64,000 bases of DNA from Micromussa lordhowensis. Its lineage: Eukaryota; Cnidaria; Anthozoa; Scleractinia; Lobophylliidae. The notes beneath the pieces are model-generated. The model ran no database searches. It worked only from the letters and a program-made list of their open reading frames with translations, and was not told the origin of the DNA. The translations under genes were made by a program, and so were the position numbers. Below are positions 22,317-34,213 of this stretch, in pieces (within the stretch, counting starts at the first letter, position 1; every line of letters starts with the position of its first letter). The stretch covers positions 6,430,779 through 6,494,778 of the forward strand of contig OZ026607.1 in NCBI GenBank assembly GCA_964020085.1, written 5' to 3'.

Positions 22317-22462
22317 ATTCCTTCTTTCGCATAGTCCGTCGAGCGGGACCGTAAATAAACCGTGGGGAAACATTGGCCGCGTGAAACCATTTTTCTCTAG
22401 CGGTTTTTTTTTCGCGTCACGCACAACGGACTAAGCGTCACGCACAACGGACTAAGCGAAAG
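22317..22462. mobile_element. Small TIR element (MITE)
   Basis: Left CTTTCGCATAGTCCGT pairs with right ACGGACTAAGCGAAAG. A 23-bp segment, CACGCACAACGGACTAAGCG plus flanks, is duplicated in tandem at the right end. Confidence 0.55.
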
Positions 22463-22489
22463 AGAGGCTACTCGTAGTCTAAAAATAGC

Positions 22490-22880
22490 GTGTTCACACT
22501 AAATGTTAGTTGTATTCAACTGAATTACGATTCAATCTGTCATACTCCATTCAATTTTATTCAATTATGGTTCTATTCACATCTGCGAAAATCAAAAAAA
22601 CTAGGCAGGGCAACCTCGCAATCTAAAGTTGAAAACAAAATGGCGCCCTATCGAACAGCTGCCATGATATTCACCGCAATACTTGATTTGGAGGCCAGAA
22701 GAAAGGCAAAGGAAGCTTCGAAGGCTAGAAGAAGAAAAATACGCTGTCTGAAACAGCAACAACGGATGAGACAAAAAACCACGTGTCCGATATTTTGTTC
22801 AATCACGCACTGTAATTACTTCAAACAACCCCTTTGGTGTTGTTTGAAGTAATTGTAATCCAATTATAATCAGGGACTGT
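22490..22880. mobile_element. MITE with 16-bp perfect hairpin
   Basis: Opens with GTGTTCACACTAAAT and ends with TTGATGTGAACCC. Contains a hairpin AATTACTTCAAACAAC (22814-22829) / GTTGTTTGAAGTAATT (22839-22854). A basic open stretch (EARRKAKEASKARRRK) inside could be a transposase remnant; not recognised. Confidence 0.5.
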
Positions 22881-23164
22881 AATTAGTTGATGTGAACCCA
22901 TTTTCATATTTAATTCGATTAAATATGATTTAATTCGTTTTCCTCGAGCCAAGGCTCCGTCGGTTAGCAGGGACAGGTGGCACTGGGAACGAAACCGGAT
23001 GTTTCGTGCAGGGTTTTGAACAAAAACAAACAAGTTGCATTCTAAACCTTTTCAGCTCTTTCATTTCTATTTTTCAGTAATACTTATCATTAAACATTTG
23101 CAGGTAAGGAAAGAAACGATCATGTCAGCCTGCTTTTTCCGTTGGAGAGCTAAATGAGTACAAT

Positions 23165-24440
23165 ATATGTATGTCTGGATTTATGAAAACAGTGTTAATG
23201 ACATCTAGCGGTTTCTATTGATTTTTCTTTATTATCTACTTATTTATTTAACCTTTTGCTTTCCTTATGACAGCAGCTTGCAAATCTTACCTAGTGTAAA
23301 GTGTAGAGGACTTCTTGCTGCATGTTTCGTTTATTCATCTAGGTTTTTTCATTACTCATCGGTACCCCCCCACCCCCCACTCCTCCCTCCCCTTGTCAGT
23401 CGGTGTTAAGTATAGCCCAGGTTACACTCCTCTGAATTTCAGTTCGCGCGGTGACTTTGAGAGGGAGCCAACCGACCAGTGTTCTATAACTGCTGTCTAA
23501 AGGAAGTCTGCCAGAGGACATCATTAAGTCCAATGAAGGTGCAAGTCTAACGATTTGCTAGCAAGCGTCGTCCATTATCGTACATGAAGAGCCCACTGAA
23601 AACGGGACGTCATTTAGCTCCGAACTATACGTGGGCCGTTAGCACTGTGGCGATAATGTTGTGCTTGCTTTAGACAGCAAAAAGCTTTAGCCACATCAAT
23701 TTAGGGCTTAGACGTGCAATGGACTAGACACTTGTAGCTGCTGTTGGCGTTATTTGCTCTGAACTTTGATGTAGCTAAAGACTTAGAAAAAAATCTGTTG
23801 AAATCTGGATCTGGCGTTCCGCGCTCGACAAAATCAAGTTCATCCGGGACATTGCTATTTGCGAGCAAAGCATGGCCACGAGCAGAGTGAAGAACATGAG
23901 TTCAAGCGCTGATCGTGAGTAGAATTTCCTTGTTTTATCAATTTTAGGCGTTCTCGGCTTAGCTAACTATCAGAACTGTCTGTGATTCGCTAGCGCGGAA
24001 GAAATTTATTTGCGTGGCTTCCGGGCGATAATTGACGTAACGACAACATGTTGAGTGTTCGCTTACTGCTAACTATAGCTTATTTTGGTGGAAGTTTAAT
24101 CGATTCTCGATGTAGGAAGCTCTTGTTCAGTCCATTTAGGACGATGCAGGCCTTTAGAAAGTTATAGATAAGCTCTCCGCCGCGGTCTTGACATAGTGTA
24201 CGTTCCTGTTGATTTAGACTGCAATTTCATGTTAAAAGCACTCTTAATTAAATTGAACAATTCCTGATTCAGCGAAACATGCAGCAAGAAGTCCTCTACA
24301 CTTTACACTAGGTAAGATTTACAAGCTGCTGCCATAAGCAAAGCAAAAGGTTAATTAAATAAATAAATAGATTAGAAAGAAAAATCAGTAAAAACCGCTA
24401 GATGTCATTAACACTGTTTTCATAAATCCAGACATATGTA
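23165..24440. mobile_element. 1.27-kb element with ~166-bp inverted arms
   Basis: Arms 23165-23330 and 24273-24440 are reverse complements at high identity. The ~940-bp interior has a possible first exon (ATGGCCACGAGCAGAG at about 23870, donor GTGAGT) with no partner. No transposase recognised. Confidence 0.65.
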
Positions 24441-25208
24441 GTTGATGGGTTTTGGCAAAGTTTTAATTAATGGCATTTGATAACACTTTTAGCCATAATG
24501 TCGAATGACTAGCATCATTCCTTTAAGGAATTATGATAAAGATAATAACAATTTACTACTAATATTTAATTTTCTTACTGAGGAAAAACTCTGTGATGTG
24601 GCAGCCTCGTGGTTATGTGCTCGATTGAAAACTGGCTTGTCACAGGGAGGGAAATGGTCAAGGAAGAAAAACGATATTGTTCAAGGTCAAGAAAAAGTCA
24701 GGAAAGTCAGTCTTCTTAAACCACAGGCGGCCCAGACGTTGTTTGTGATTTACATACGTGACAGTATTGCGTTACGTTTTAAGCCATTTAAGAGAATGTA
24801 TGAAAATGGTTCGAAAATCGCTCTAAATTCAACTTGTAGTAAAGGATTTAAATAAAAGAAACTTACCTTAGTCTGCGCTTGTGTTATTTTGAAGTCTTTG
24901 TGGCAGCTGAGGCGTTCTACAGTCGTTCTAAAGCCATTTCAACGATTTAAACTTTTCCAGGTTTGCTTTCCATTAAAGTGAAACGAAAGGCTGGCGACCT
25001 GGTCGGCCGACGGTTCGAGCTCGAAGCTCCATAAATTCCACTAAAATGCTCGGAGCTCGCCAAAATTGCCTCACGGCAGCCATCGATAATTCTTCTTTCT
25101 AGTTGCTTCGCCTCGGATCCCAAGGTTTATCTTATCCGCCCGAAAAACGCTCCGTTTTGAACGCTGGCTGCCCATTTCTGCTTCAGTTAGATCCGTTACG
25201 AGTGATCT

Positions 25209-25884
25209 TGGGCACGGATTTCAAAATCGTTGGCTTAGCGACCGCTCCAACATGACAAAGTCGCTCTCAACCGTAGGGAGGCACAGGTCAATTTGCTCTA
25301 TGCAAATTGGACTGTATCAGGGTCCCTGGGGAAATTACACCGGAAACGGCGGGAAACTCGCCGCCGCTTGCAGAGAAGTAATACGAGTCAATTACCGTGC
25401 TAACAAGACAGTTGCACGTCGTTGCTGTCCGTTGGTCAGTTCTACTCGAGAGCACTATCTAGTGGCATTACTTTTTAGACCTTTTGGCATTCCCATTTCT
25501 GCCCACCAAAACAGTGCTTTTCAGCGCTAAAATCGCTCAGCAAAACAGTGCTTTTCAGCGCTAAAAACGCTCAGTAGGTCTCAGTAAAACAGTGCTTTTA
25601 AGCGCTAAAACCGCTCAGTAAAACACTCGGGGTAAAACAGTGCTTTTCAGCGCTTAAATCGCTCAGTAGGTCTCAGTAAAACAGTGCTTTTTAGCGCTAA
25701 AATCGCTCAGAAGCGTTGCTTTTCTTTAGCTCTTAAATTGCTCTTGTAATTTCCCTTGGGACCCTGATACGGTCCAATTTGCATAGAGCAAATTGACCTG
25801 TGCCTCCCTACGGTTGAGAGCGACTTTGTCGTGTTGGAGCGGTCGCTAAGCCAACGATTTTGAAATCCGTGCCCAAGATCACTC
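25209..25884. mobile_element. Foldback element nested in the left terminus
   Basis: Arms 25209-25345 and 25750-25884 are inverted copies starting TTGGGCACGGATTTCAAAAT. The right terminus at 29683 lacks it, so it inserted into the left one; GATC flanks both ends and may be the target duplication. Confidence 0.75.
25495..25725. repeat. Minisatellite with AGCGCT cores
   Basis: About five imperfect copies of a 35-50-bp unit AAAACAGTGCTTTTCAGCGC followed by TAAAA.CGCTCAG. It forms the centre of the nested foldback element. Confidence 0.75.
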
Positions 25885-27629
25885 AATCTCGAGCCCAGAG
25901 TTCTCAGGCTCCTCGGTCAGCGGTGGGTCGCCGGGGAGAACTCTGGGCACACGAAAAAATATGATTTTTTTGATTGGCTCTCAGTAAAACAATCGTTGGG
26001 CGGAAGCCGGTCGTACCGGAAATCATCCAAAAAAATATATTTATTTCCATTGGCTGTGGCTTATAAGCGGAAGTCAACAGAAACGAAAGGAGGATGGTGA
26101 AATGTTTTGGAGGTAGATTTGAATCTTTTTCCCTCTGCACCTCTGTCATGTATAAATATATTACACCAAACTAACACAGTTTCAAACATCCGAATGAAAC
26201 ATATTCCTTGCTAAGCTTTCAGCCATTTTAAAAAAAACTTTCGTTGCCGCACGTTGCCGCTGCGAACGTAGCTTCGAGAGGGCTCACGTAATGGCAGCCG
26301 CATCCTTCGATGATTTTGCCGTTCTTGTAGAAACTGTAGAAAATTGATTGAAAAAAGGAGAAGTTCTACTTGAAGCTGTTTGGTGAAAAATCGTCAAGCG
26401 AAGGAATAGCCGAGGCCGTTAGAAAGTACAGCTAAGTACGGAGACATAAATGTACGGGAAGAAGACATTGGAGCTGTTTCAACTTCAATTTGTCGATCGT
26501 GTTATCTTTTGATATAGTGTATAATAGAGAAGACAGAGAAGTTTTACAGCGTTTATCACAACGCCGACGAAAAGCATTTTGCTCCAGAGTTAAAGAGATC
26601 TATCGCAGAGAGAAGTCCCTCACAAACAGCAGTCTCTCCCTCCGTTTTACCCGATTTGAAACGAAGGCATCTGGAAAGAAAAAGCAATAGTACGAACTCT
26701 AGAGTTTGCCTGTTTAAAACAATACTTCCAAAGCCTGCGGATTCTCTGGATACCGAGGTATTTCAAAATAGATTCTAGTCAATCTAAAAGTAGATATACT
26801 AATTAATGTCGTGCATCAGGAGAATTATACCTGAATTAAATCCCATTTATCCTTGGAATTTCATTATCGATGCTGTACACAATACATTTATTAAAGGGGT
26901 AAACAAATCACCCAAACTCGAGGAAACTTGACAATAAAGACCTCAAAGTAGGTTATCAACGCTGATTAACTGCACCCACATTTCGTCTCTGTCTTTGTTT
27001 TTGGGCCCCTTAGCTGGGCCCATAATGTATTCCGTTTTCAATAATGTACAAACTGCATTACTCAAACTGTAGCTTACGTCATTTCCATAACAACAGCAGA
27101 GTCAGATGCAAGGAAATGAAACATTTGACACTGTGGTAGCACATCCTGAAATTTTGGAGAATGACAGGCTTTCAAATTCAGAGGAGACAATGCATTCTAA
27201 ATTAAGCTTTAATCATTTATAAAGTACATTTCGCCTTAACATTGAAATCATATAATATAATTAACCTTGGTTGTCATCATTTAACAGCCATGTTCTTCTG
27301 TATGGAAGGAAAACGGTATTTGTGACACTGGGGTCAAGACACTACCCAACCCTGGGTCAACCCTATGGAAGATGCAAGTGTGGAAATTATGGGGAGAGAT
27401 GGCCAGCTCCAAAACCCTGAGGTGAATATGTGGTATTTATTTAAAATACATTTATTAAATACTTTTTCATGTACATGGACAAAATACACCCTGTACATAT
27501 TGTTTAAATTTCTTTATGAACCAGATCATTGTTAAAAAAATTGTTCAATTAATGCAGACAAAACAAACCTGAACAACCAAGTTTTCTAGAATCAGGTTAA
27601 GGATTTGGAAATCACAATTAGAATGTATT

Positions 27630-27878
27630 AATCCTCCATAGGAAAAAAGATGGCGACTGGTACCTTTACCCATAGTTCTTAGCGCACAAAAACTTTAAAA
27701 ATGTTCATAAAAAGGCACAGAAGGGTTGTAAAATCTTCAAACCTACGATACACAATGTGCTTAGTACAGGGACAAATATTGTAAAAATTTGGCTTTCCTG
27801 GTGTCTTATACGCTGTGTTAGGTTCGCAAGGTATTGTGGTAAAATGTACAGCCGCCATCTTTTTTCCTACGGTGGATT
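27630..27878. mobile_element. ~250-bp MITE
   Basis: GGAAAAAAGATGGCG at 27641 pairs with CGCCATCTTTTTTCC at about 27853; imperfect pairing extends outward and inward. Confidence 0.55.
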
Positions 27879-30552
27879 CCTGATTGCTGTTTTTCATAAC
27901 AGCCATGTTCTTCCATTATGCAAGATGGAAATGAAGCAAGTCATGACTCCACTGTGAATGAGACACCACCCAACCCCGTGAGAAAGTTGGCCTTCGTAAT
28001 CATTCTTGAAAGGTCTTAAAAGAGTTTAATTTTCGGCATTCTACATATTCTTCAGTTTGATACTTAATTGGAGACATTAAAAATCTGCTATATCATACTT
28101 TACAAGGTATCACAAATTACTTGTCATACTGCTTAGCCACTGGAAGTCTGGCTAGATTGTTCCAGTTTCTGGAGATCTCTGGAGCATAAGCCAACTTGCA
28201 TGAGGTGATATAATTTCACTGCTTCCCTATGGATAAGATATCACTTCATTGGAAGGGTATAGGCCATATTCTCACCCCAGCAGTTTTTCTCTGATTCCCA
28301 TTTATCTCCTGAGTGGAGACAGGCAATGTGACATAATGTATCTTTGAATGTATCATTCATAATAACGCAAGGAGTATGATTCAAAACAATATTTAAGTTT
28401 TTTTTAAATTTGTGTTTAGCTTTTAGATTAGTTTTACCTTGCTATGGGATTCCATCCCTCACCTTTGCTTCTATCAACACACTAATTACACTGTAACTAT
28501 AGTCAAATTATTGATTCCAGTAAAGGTCATACCAAACTATATTCCATGACCATACTATATATGGGTTACTAAATGAGCATGCATGAGTTCAGGCTAGATA
28601 GATATATTTAGATACAGATTATATAATATATGTAAAGTGTGAAAACTGATTTTCGCAAAACAGTGCTCAATACACAGAAGTAGCGCAAAGTATATATGGT
28701 AGAAAAAGCAAATAAGTTCCCTACAAGCCTGTTTCATGGTCACCCACTCATCAGGCCAAGACCTTTCTTTCCATGTTCATGGTCTGAGATGCATTTGAGG
28801 TCAATGAACACACCAAAAATAATGTCCAGCAGTCTTGACAAAACAAGCTTGGTAGATGAAAAAAATCTTTACCACTTGTAGAGTAGCTAATAACTGAGTC
28901 CAAGCTAATATTGGTTTATATTCTTGCTCACTCACAGGGGTAGCCATATAATAACACTATGATTTGCTTTATTTTAGCATTAACTGTTCTTGTCTGTTGG
29001 TCAGATCTGAATTCAAACTTTGTTTTGTTTCTATCAGCTGACAGATAATGGCAATCAACCTTCGCAGAGGGAAGAAATCCATAAGCTGTTGTGTGGCTTA
29101 GAAACAATTTACCAACGGAAATTCCTAAGGCTGTGATGCTTTTACCAAGCGTAAAATCATCCATGAAATATCACTTCCTGGAAGAGATTGATCAACAGTG
29201 CCGTGATTTGTGTGTGTGGAAACATCTCCGTCCGTTTTGCATGTCTGCAGAAAAGAAACAAAATCAAGAGCTTCACTTGGAGTAGTGTCCCGGGGGAGTA
29301 GTGTACTTCAAGAGATGAAAGAGAGAGCTCCAGATGTGCTTGATTTCATAGCAAGACTCGAAAAACACCTACCAAAAGGCGCCAGACATCTCTCAGTTTC
29401 GTAGTCGAAATCGAAATACCCAACCAGCTCCAATTCCAAAAACAGCTTAAGTCCGCTTAATAGAAATACCGCCTTTCTCGATCATATAATGGCTGAAATA
29501 GGCTGAAGTTGACTTCGTGATGACTTCCGTTTTTCCATCTTATTACATCAAACCCAAGCATGCGCACAAGAACCGGAACTGCACGATTTCTGCGGTAAAA
29601 ATTCCGTGTCCCCAGAGTTCTCCCCGGCGACCCACCGCTGACCGAGGAGCCTGAGAACTCTGGGCTCGAGATTGAAGATCACTCGTAACGGATCAAACTG
29701 AAACAGAAATGGGCAGCCAGCGTTCAAAACGGAGCGTTTTTCGGGCGGATAAGATAAACCTTGGGATCCGAGGCGAAGCAACTAGAAAGAAGAATTATCG
29801 ATGGCTGCCGTGAGGCAATTTTGGCGAGCTCCGAGCATTTTAGTGGAATTTATGGAGCTTCGAGCTCGAACCGTCGGCCGACCAGGTCGCCAGCCTTTCG
29901 TTTCACTTTAATGGAAAGCAAACCTGGAAAAGTTTAAATCGTTTAAATGGCTTTAGAACGACTGTAGAACGCCTCAGCTGCCACAAAGACTTAAAAATAA
30001 CACAAGCGCAGACTAAGGTAAGTTTCTTTTATTTAAATCCTTTACTACAAGTTGAATTTAGAGCGATTTTCGAACCATTTTCATACATTCTCTTAAATGG
30101 CTTAAAACGTAACGCAATACTGTCACGTATGTAAATCACAAACAACGTCTGGGCCGCCTGTGCTTAAACGAACGACCCGGTCAATAAAGAATTTACTAAA
30201 ATGCATAAAGATATACCTTTTGCCGGATAAAACAGGCGAGTCCGTATCTTGCCCTCTCGCGTAGACAACTACATCGATGGATTTACTTCTTCCACGTTTA
30301 TGGATTTACTTCATCTTCCTCGTTTGTGGAATTGTCCGGATCATAAAAAACTTGGCCAGGTTTGGACGCATCGACAACATGAATAAATATGCTAATTCGC
30401 GGGATGTTATTTAGAGCGGTTTTCGTTTGACTTTGGTCAAGCCTGAGTTGGCCAATCACAAAGGACAAAAGAAATCCAGTAAACCAATCAAAGCCCAATA
30501 CGCGCAGCGGAGGCGAAGCGCGGGAAAACGTGCGCTAGTGTGAATGGATAAG

Positions 30553-30726
30553 TAGCCTGTTCCAGGCTCTCGGTCAGTGGGGACGATCGAAAAAACGGGC
30601 GGGCAACGAGCGGGATCAGCAACGAGCGGGATCAGCGGAGACCTCTCTTTTTTTTCTACCAGGTCCCGCTCGTCACCCGCCCGCTCTTACTATCGTCCCC
30701 ACTACCCGAGAGCCTAGAACAGGTTA
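30553..30726. mobile_element. 174-bp foldback MITE
   Basis: TAGCCTGTTC at the left pairs with GAACAGGTTA at the right; the pairing continues through GGCTCTCGG.CAGTGGGGACGA. The interior carries GAGCGGGATCAGCAAC twice. Confidence 0.65.
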
Positions 30727-31777
30727 ATAACAAAAGCGAGGCTTTTTAAGCCAATCGCTTACGTCTGAAAACCAAAACAAATGTGAACAAATATAAATTG
30801 TTCTAAACAGACCGCGTTTGACAGATCAAGTTGTCGTAGTGCTAGAATTTGTCATGAAATAGTATTTTCCACATCCTACAGTTAGAAACCATTGATTAAA
30901 GTCCAACTAACCCCCAAATTTCTTTTTCGTTTTATCAAATCTACTAGTTTTCTCAATTACTTCGGCAAAATCTTGATTGAGAAAATCCCCGCGATTCTAC
31001 AGGATGTTTTGAGGTGGCTTAACACGGCCTTTCTGCCAATATCTCGGTCACGTTTCAAGCGACAGTAAATCTCTCTGCTTGTCTCATTAACCACTGTTTG
31101 GCAGTTTTGTGTAAATTTTTGGGTGATTTTTGGGCATTTTGGTAAAGAGATATTTTTTCTCAAAGGATAGGTTAAATTGAGGAAAATATGAAGTGTTGAA
31201 GATTTGATGGATTTGGAAAATTGAAATATTAGTAGACAGATGCCAAACAGTCCCCTAGTAACCTTTGGGCTCTCTTTTGCGGGGGTCAATTGTCTGGTAG
31301 TGTTTCCAACCCATCTTAATCCTAACAAATTCCTTTTTTTATATCACTTCAAATTTCACTCCTATTCATGTTTACCCCAGCCTTAAAGTTATTATTTTCT
31401 GCCCCACGACCGACAAAATAGGATCTGGGTCGGGCTTCTTGTGACGTCATCGAAGGACAAGGCTCAAAACACTCAAGAGACGTTTGACTGGGTTTCGAGC
31501 GCTGTGAAAACATCTTTGGGGTATTTGTGCTTCATATTTTATCAAAAATGGACAAGACTTTTAAACGAAAATCATTGTATCAACTAACGGTACAATTCGG
31601 AGTCTAGCTACGATTAGGACGGCTACGATGTATATATATTTTTATTCGTAGAAAATTAACCGATGTTTATTCACAGTGGCGATCACAAAAATAAGGAGAT
31701 CTGTATGAGCGAAGACAAAAATTGGGGGGGTTAGTTGCGGTCGTTTGCGAACGCTTATCAGTATTTTAAACAATTTA
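30727..31777. other. No gene seen
   Basis: AT-rich sequence without recognised coding, repeat or RNA signal; open stretches are short and without family resemblance. Confidence 0.4.
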
Positions 31778-32910
31778 AACTATAATTCCCTTAGAAGCAG
31801 GTGACTAACTTGCCTAGTACACCCTACTTGATATTCTTTTGTTAACAACTGTGCTCGTTTATTGTAATTTTCCTGTATCAACATTAGCCTTAATCATTAC
31901 TGAAATAAAACAACAATTATGAAAAACTAAATTGAATATTTACATAGCGCTAAGAAAGGCTATTGTTTGTAGCTATTACTTGTTCCATATATGTATCACT
32001 ACTGGCTGCCAGAGTAACTACTGTCAAAATAAAAAACGGCTTGGCTCGTTGTAAGGCTGAAATCGGAAATTTTCAAGAAATTATCTTCGAAAATAGAAAC
32101 GTTAACCTTAGCAATAAGTTGGATAAAAACCAATTCGGGGAAATAAAAGCAAATCGTCCATCAAGGAATTTCACAAGTTTTGTTTGTAAAACTAACAAAG
32201 ACATGAAATTGATCTGATGTTTTGTGCGCTGTAAGAGCCGCCCAATATTTTGTAGCTATTGAACATCACATTATTGGAAAAAGTATTATTAAAGCTCAGT
32301 TTTCAGTTATCGAGACGTACCTGCACGTATTGAACATGAAAACAGCGCATGCGCAGCTTCATTTGTCTAGAGTAAAGTTAGGTCTGCATACATGCCCATC
32401 AGGTATTTTAAACAATTTAATGTTCTTTAACTCAGGTTCAATTCGAGGAAATGTCGAATGTTCTTCTTTTATTTTTATTCAGGAACTTATAAAATTATCC
32501 TGAGAAATTTCTAAATGTTCCTTTTAAATTTTAGAAAAGAAAGGGAAAACGTCGTTATCTTATAAAGACATTGCTCATAAATTGACACTGAGATTATTTC
32601 TTAACCTAAAGTTTAAATTTCACGCTTTAGCAAAATTGGCGCTGAATGAATTGTCATTTGAATTAGCGGTCGTTTGTTAACCCTCATCAGTATTTTAAAC
32701 AATTTAAAGTTCTTTATGTAGAGTAACGGAAATTGACCTTCTTTGGTTTTTTGAAGAAACTCCATTATTCAGTAACGTCTCTAACTTGCTTCCACTGAAA
32801 CTTTGGAAACATGAGAAAACGTCGGCGTCATTAATTCTTACCTCACAGAAGTCGAGAGCGAATAATCTAATTGTTTTAGTAAAACTGCTAACTTGTCTAA
32901 ATGTGTTTTA

Positions 32911-34213
32911 TACGGAAGCCTGTAAGGGACATTCGAGATGCGACTTAATAAAAGAAGAAAAAAAAAATCTGGAGTTAAATGCGAGATGCGAGATAAAAAT
33001 GCGAAATAAAAATGCGAAATGCGAAATAAAAATGCGAGATGCGAGATAAAAATGCGAGATGCGAGATAAAAATGCGAGATAAAAATGCGAAATAAAGAGG
33101 TGACAGGCCAAACACGACTCATAAGCTCGTGGCGTGACAAATGACCTCTAGTTGTGGCGACTTCTTTTTAAAGTTTCGCTCTCACGAGTATATCTCTTAA
33201 GGATTTTCCTTTTTTATATGAGATAAGTGGGGGTTCTTTGAATATTTCTCTAAGCAGTGGTTGGTTTTGAATTAAGTGCCATTTGCTCATCAAGATGTTT
33301 TTGAGGTTGGGCAAAGCCGGGTGGTATGTTGTCACAAAAGGCAGGATTTTCTTACGCAATTTATCGGTTTGTTGTAAGGCTGACTTCCGTTCAGTGAATT
33401 TGACCTCAGAGGTTATTTTTTTAATGAGATTGTGGGGGTAGCCTCTAGCCCAAAGGTGGGTTTTGAATCTTGCTAAATTCTCATCGAATGATTTTTCTGA
33501 GGAGTCAGTTCTTAGAAGTCTTAGGGCTTCTCCTTTTATAAGTCCCTTTCTGATCCCTGCTGGGTGGCATGAAGAGTAGTGTGTGTACTGGAAAGTCTCC
33601 GTAGGTTTGAAGTGCGTACGAATGTCTAGGATTCCTTGATTGCAGAACCTCTCGCCTTTGTAGGCTGTTGTATCCAGTAGGCTCTATACAGTTACTCTTA
33701 AAAGATAAACTACGTAAACATTATCTAATTTCTCTCCAATCGAATACAAGTATGAGGATACCATCTTGCTGGGCATTTAGGGATAGTGCTGGTATGTAGC
33801 TGGGAAGAACAGCATCCACACACTTCGTCAAGTGAGAAAGGCATGCAACAAAAATACCAATAAGTATAGGCAACTCCATTTCCATAACCACAGCAGCCAA
33901 GTAGTTTATAAGCCAATATTATCAGCATCCGCTTCTTCGTCTGCCATTTTGAAACCAGAGAAGGCCCTGGGAACAAGAGTCCCTAGTAAGATTGCGAGCT
34001 CGTCTTTTCTTTTTTTATCTCGTATCTCGCATTTTTATCTCGCATCTCGCATTTTTATCTCACATCTCGCATTTTTATCTCGCATCTCGCATTTTTATCT
34101 CGCATCTCGCATTTTTTATCTCGCATCTCGCATTTTTATCTCGCATTTAACTCCAGATTTTTTTTCCTTCTTTTATTAAGTCGCATCTCGAATGTCCCTT
34201 GCAGGCTTCCGTA
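32911..34213. mobile_element. 1.3-kb TIR transposon with 6-bp target duplication
   Basis: Ends TACGGAAGCCTG and CAGGCTTCCGTA; the inverted arms extend ~180 bp. GTTTTA flanks both ends (32905-32910 and 34214-34219), while unit 2 shows the empty site with one GTTTTA. The arms contain a GCGAGATAAAAAT-type minisatellite (32981-33090, inverted at 34018-34148). The interior holds an antisense retroelement fragment. No transposase was recognised, so it is nonautonomous. Confidence 0.85.
33160..33690 (-). pseudogene. Fragment of a Penelope-like protein C-terminal region
   Basis: Minus-strand translation at 33168-33359 reads KKILPFVTTYHPALPNLK and KWHLIQNQPLLREIFKEPP, a highly conserved stretch after the reverse transcriptase in a common Penelope-like group (recalled). 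Upstream pieces in shifted frames (HTHFKPTETFQYTHYSS-like) are also recognisable to about 33690, with stops and frameshifts. It lies entirely inside the TIR transposon and is of a different subgroup from the element at 10.6 kb. Confidence 0.65.

Larger units (their letters stand above)
24717..30165. mobile_element. 5.4-kb DNA transposon with ~490-bp inverted termini
   Basis: Left terminus 24717-25212 (continuing at 25885-25955 after a nested insertion) is the reverse complement of 29605-30163. Long TIRs and length suggest a class II element. The interior is AT-rich with short broken frames: 26490-26690 (basic, REDREVLQRLSQRRRKAF) and 29091-29404 (VLQEMKERAPDVLDFI). The latter resembles, by recall only, parts of cnidarian transposon proteins. 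No intact transposase. 26700-29040 otherwise holds only a small MITE. Confidence 0.6.

Noticed and set aside
32838..33140. Repetitive open frames rich in HFYLASRIFIS over the minisatellite
   Set aside because: They are translation of the GCGAGATAAAAAT minisatellite inside transposon arms.
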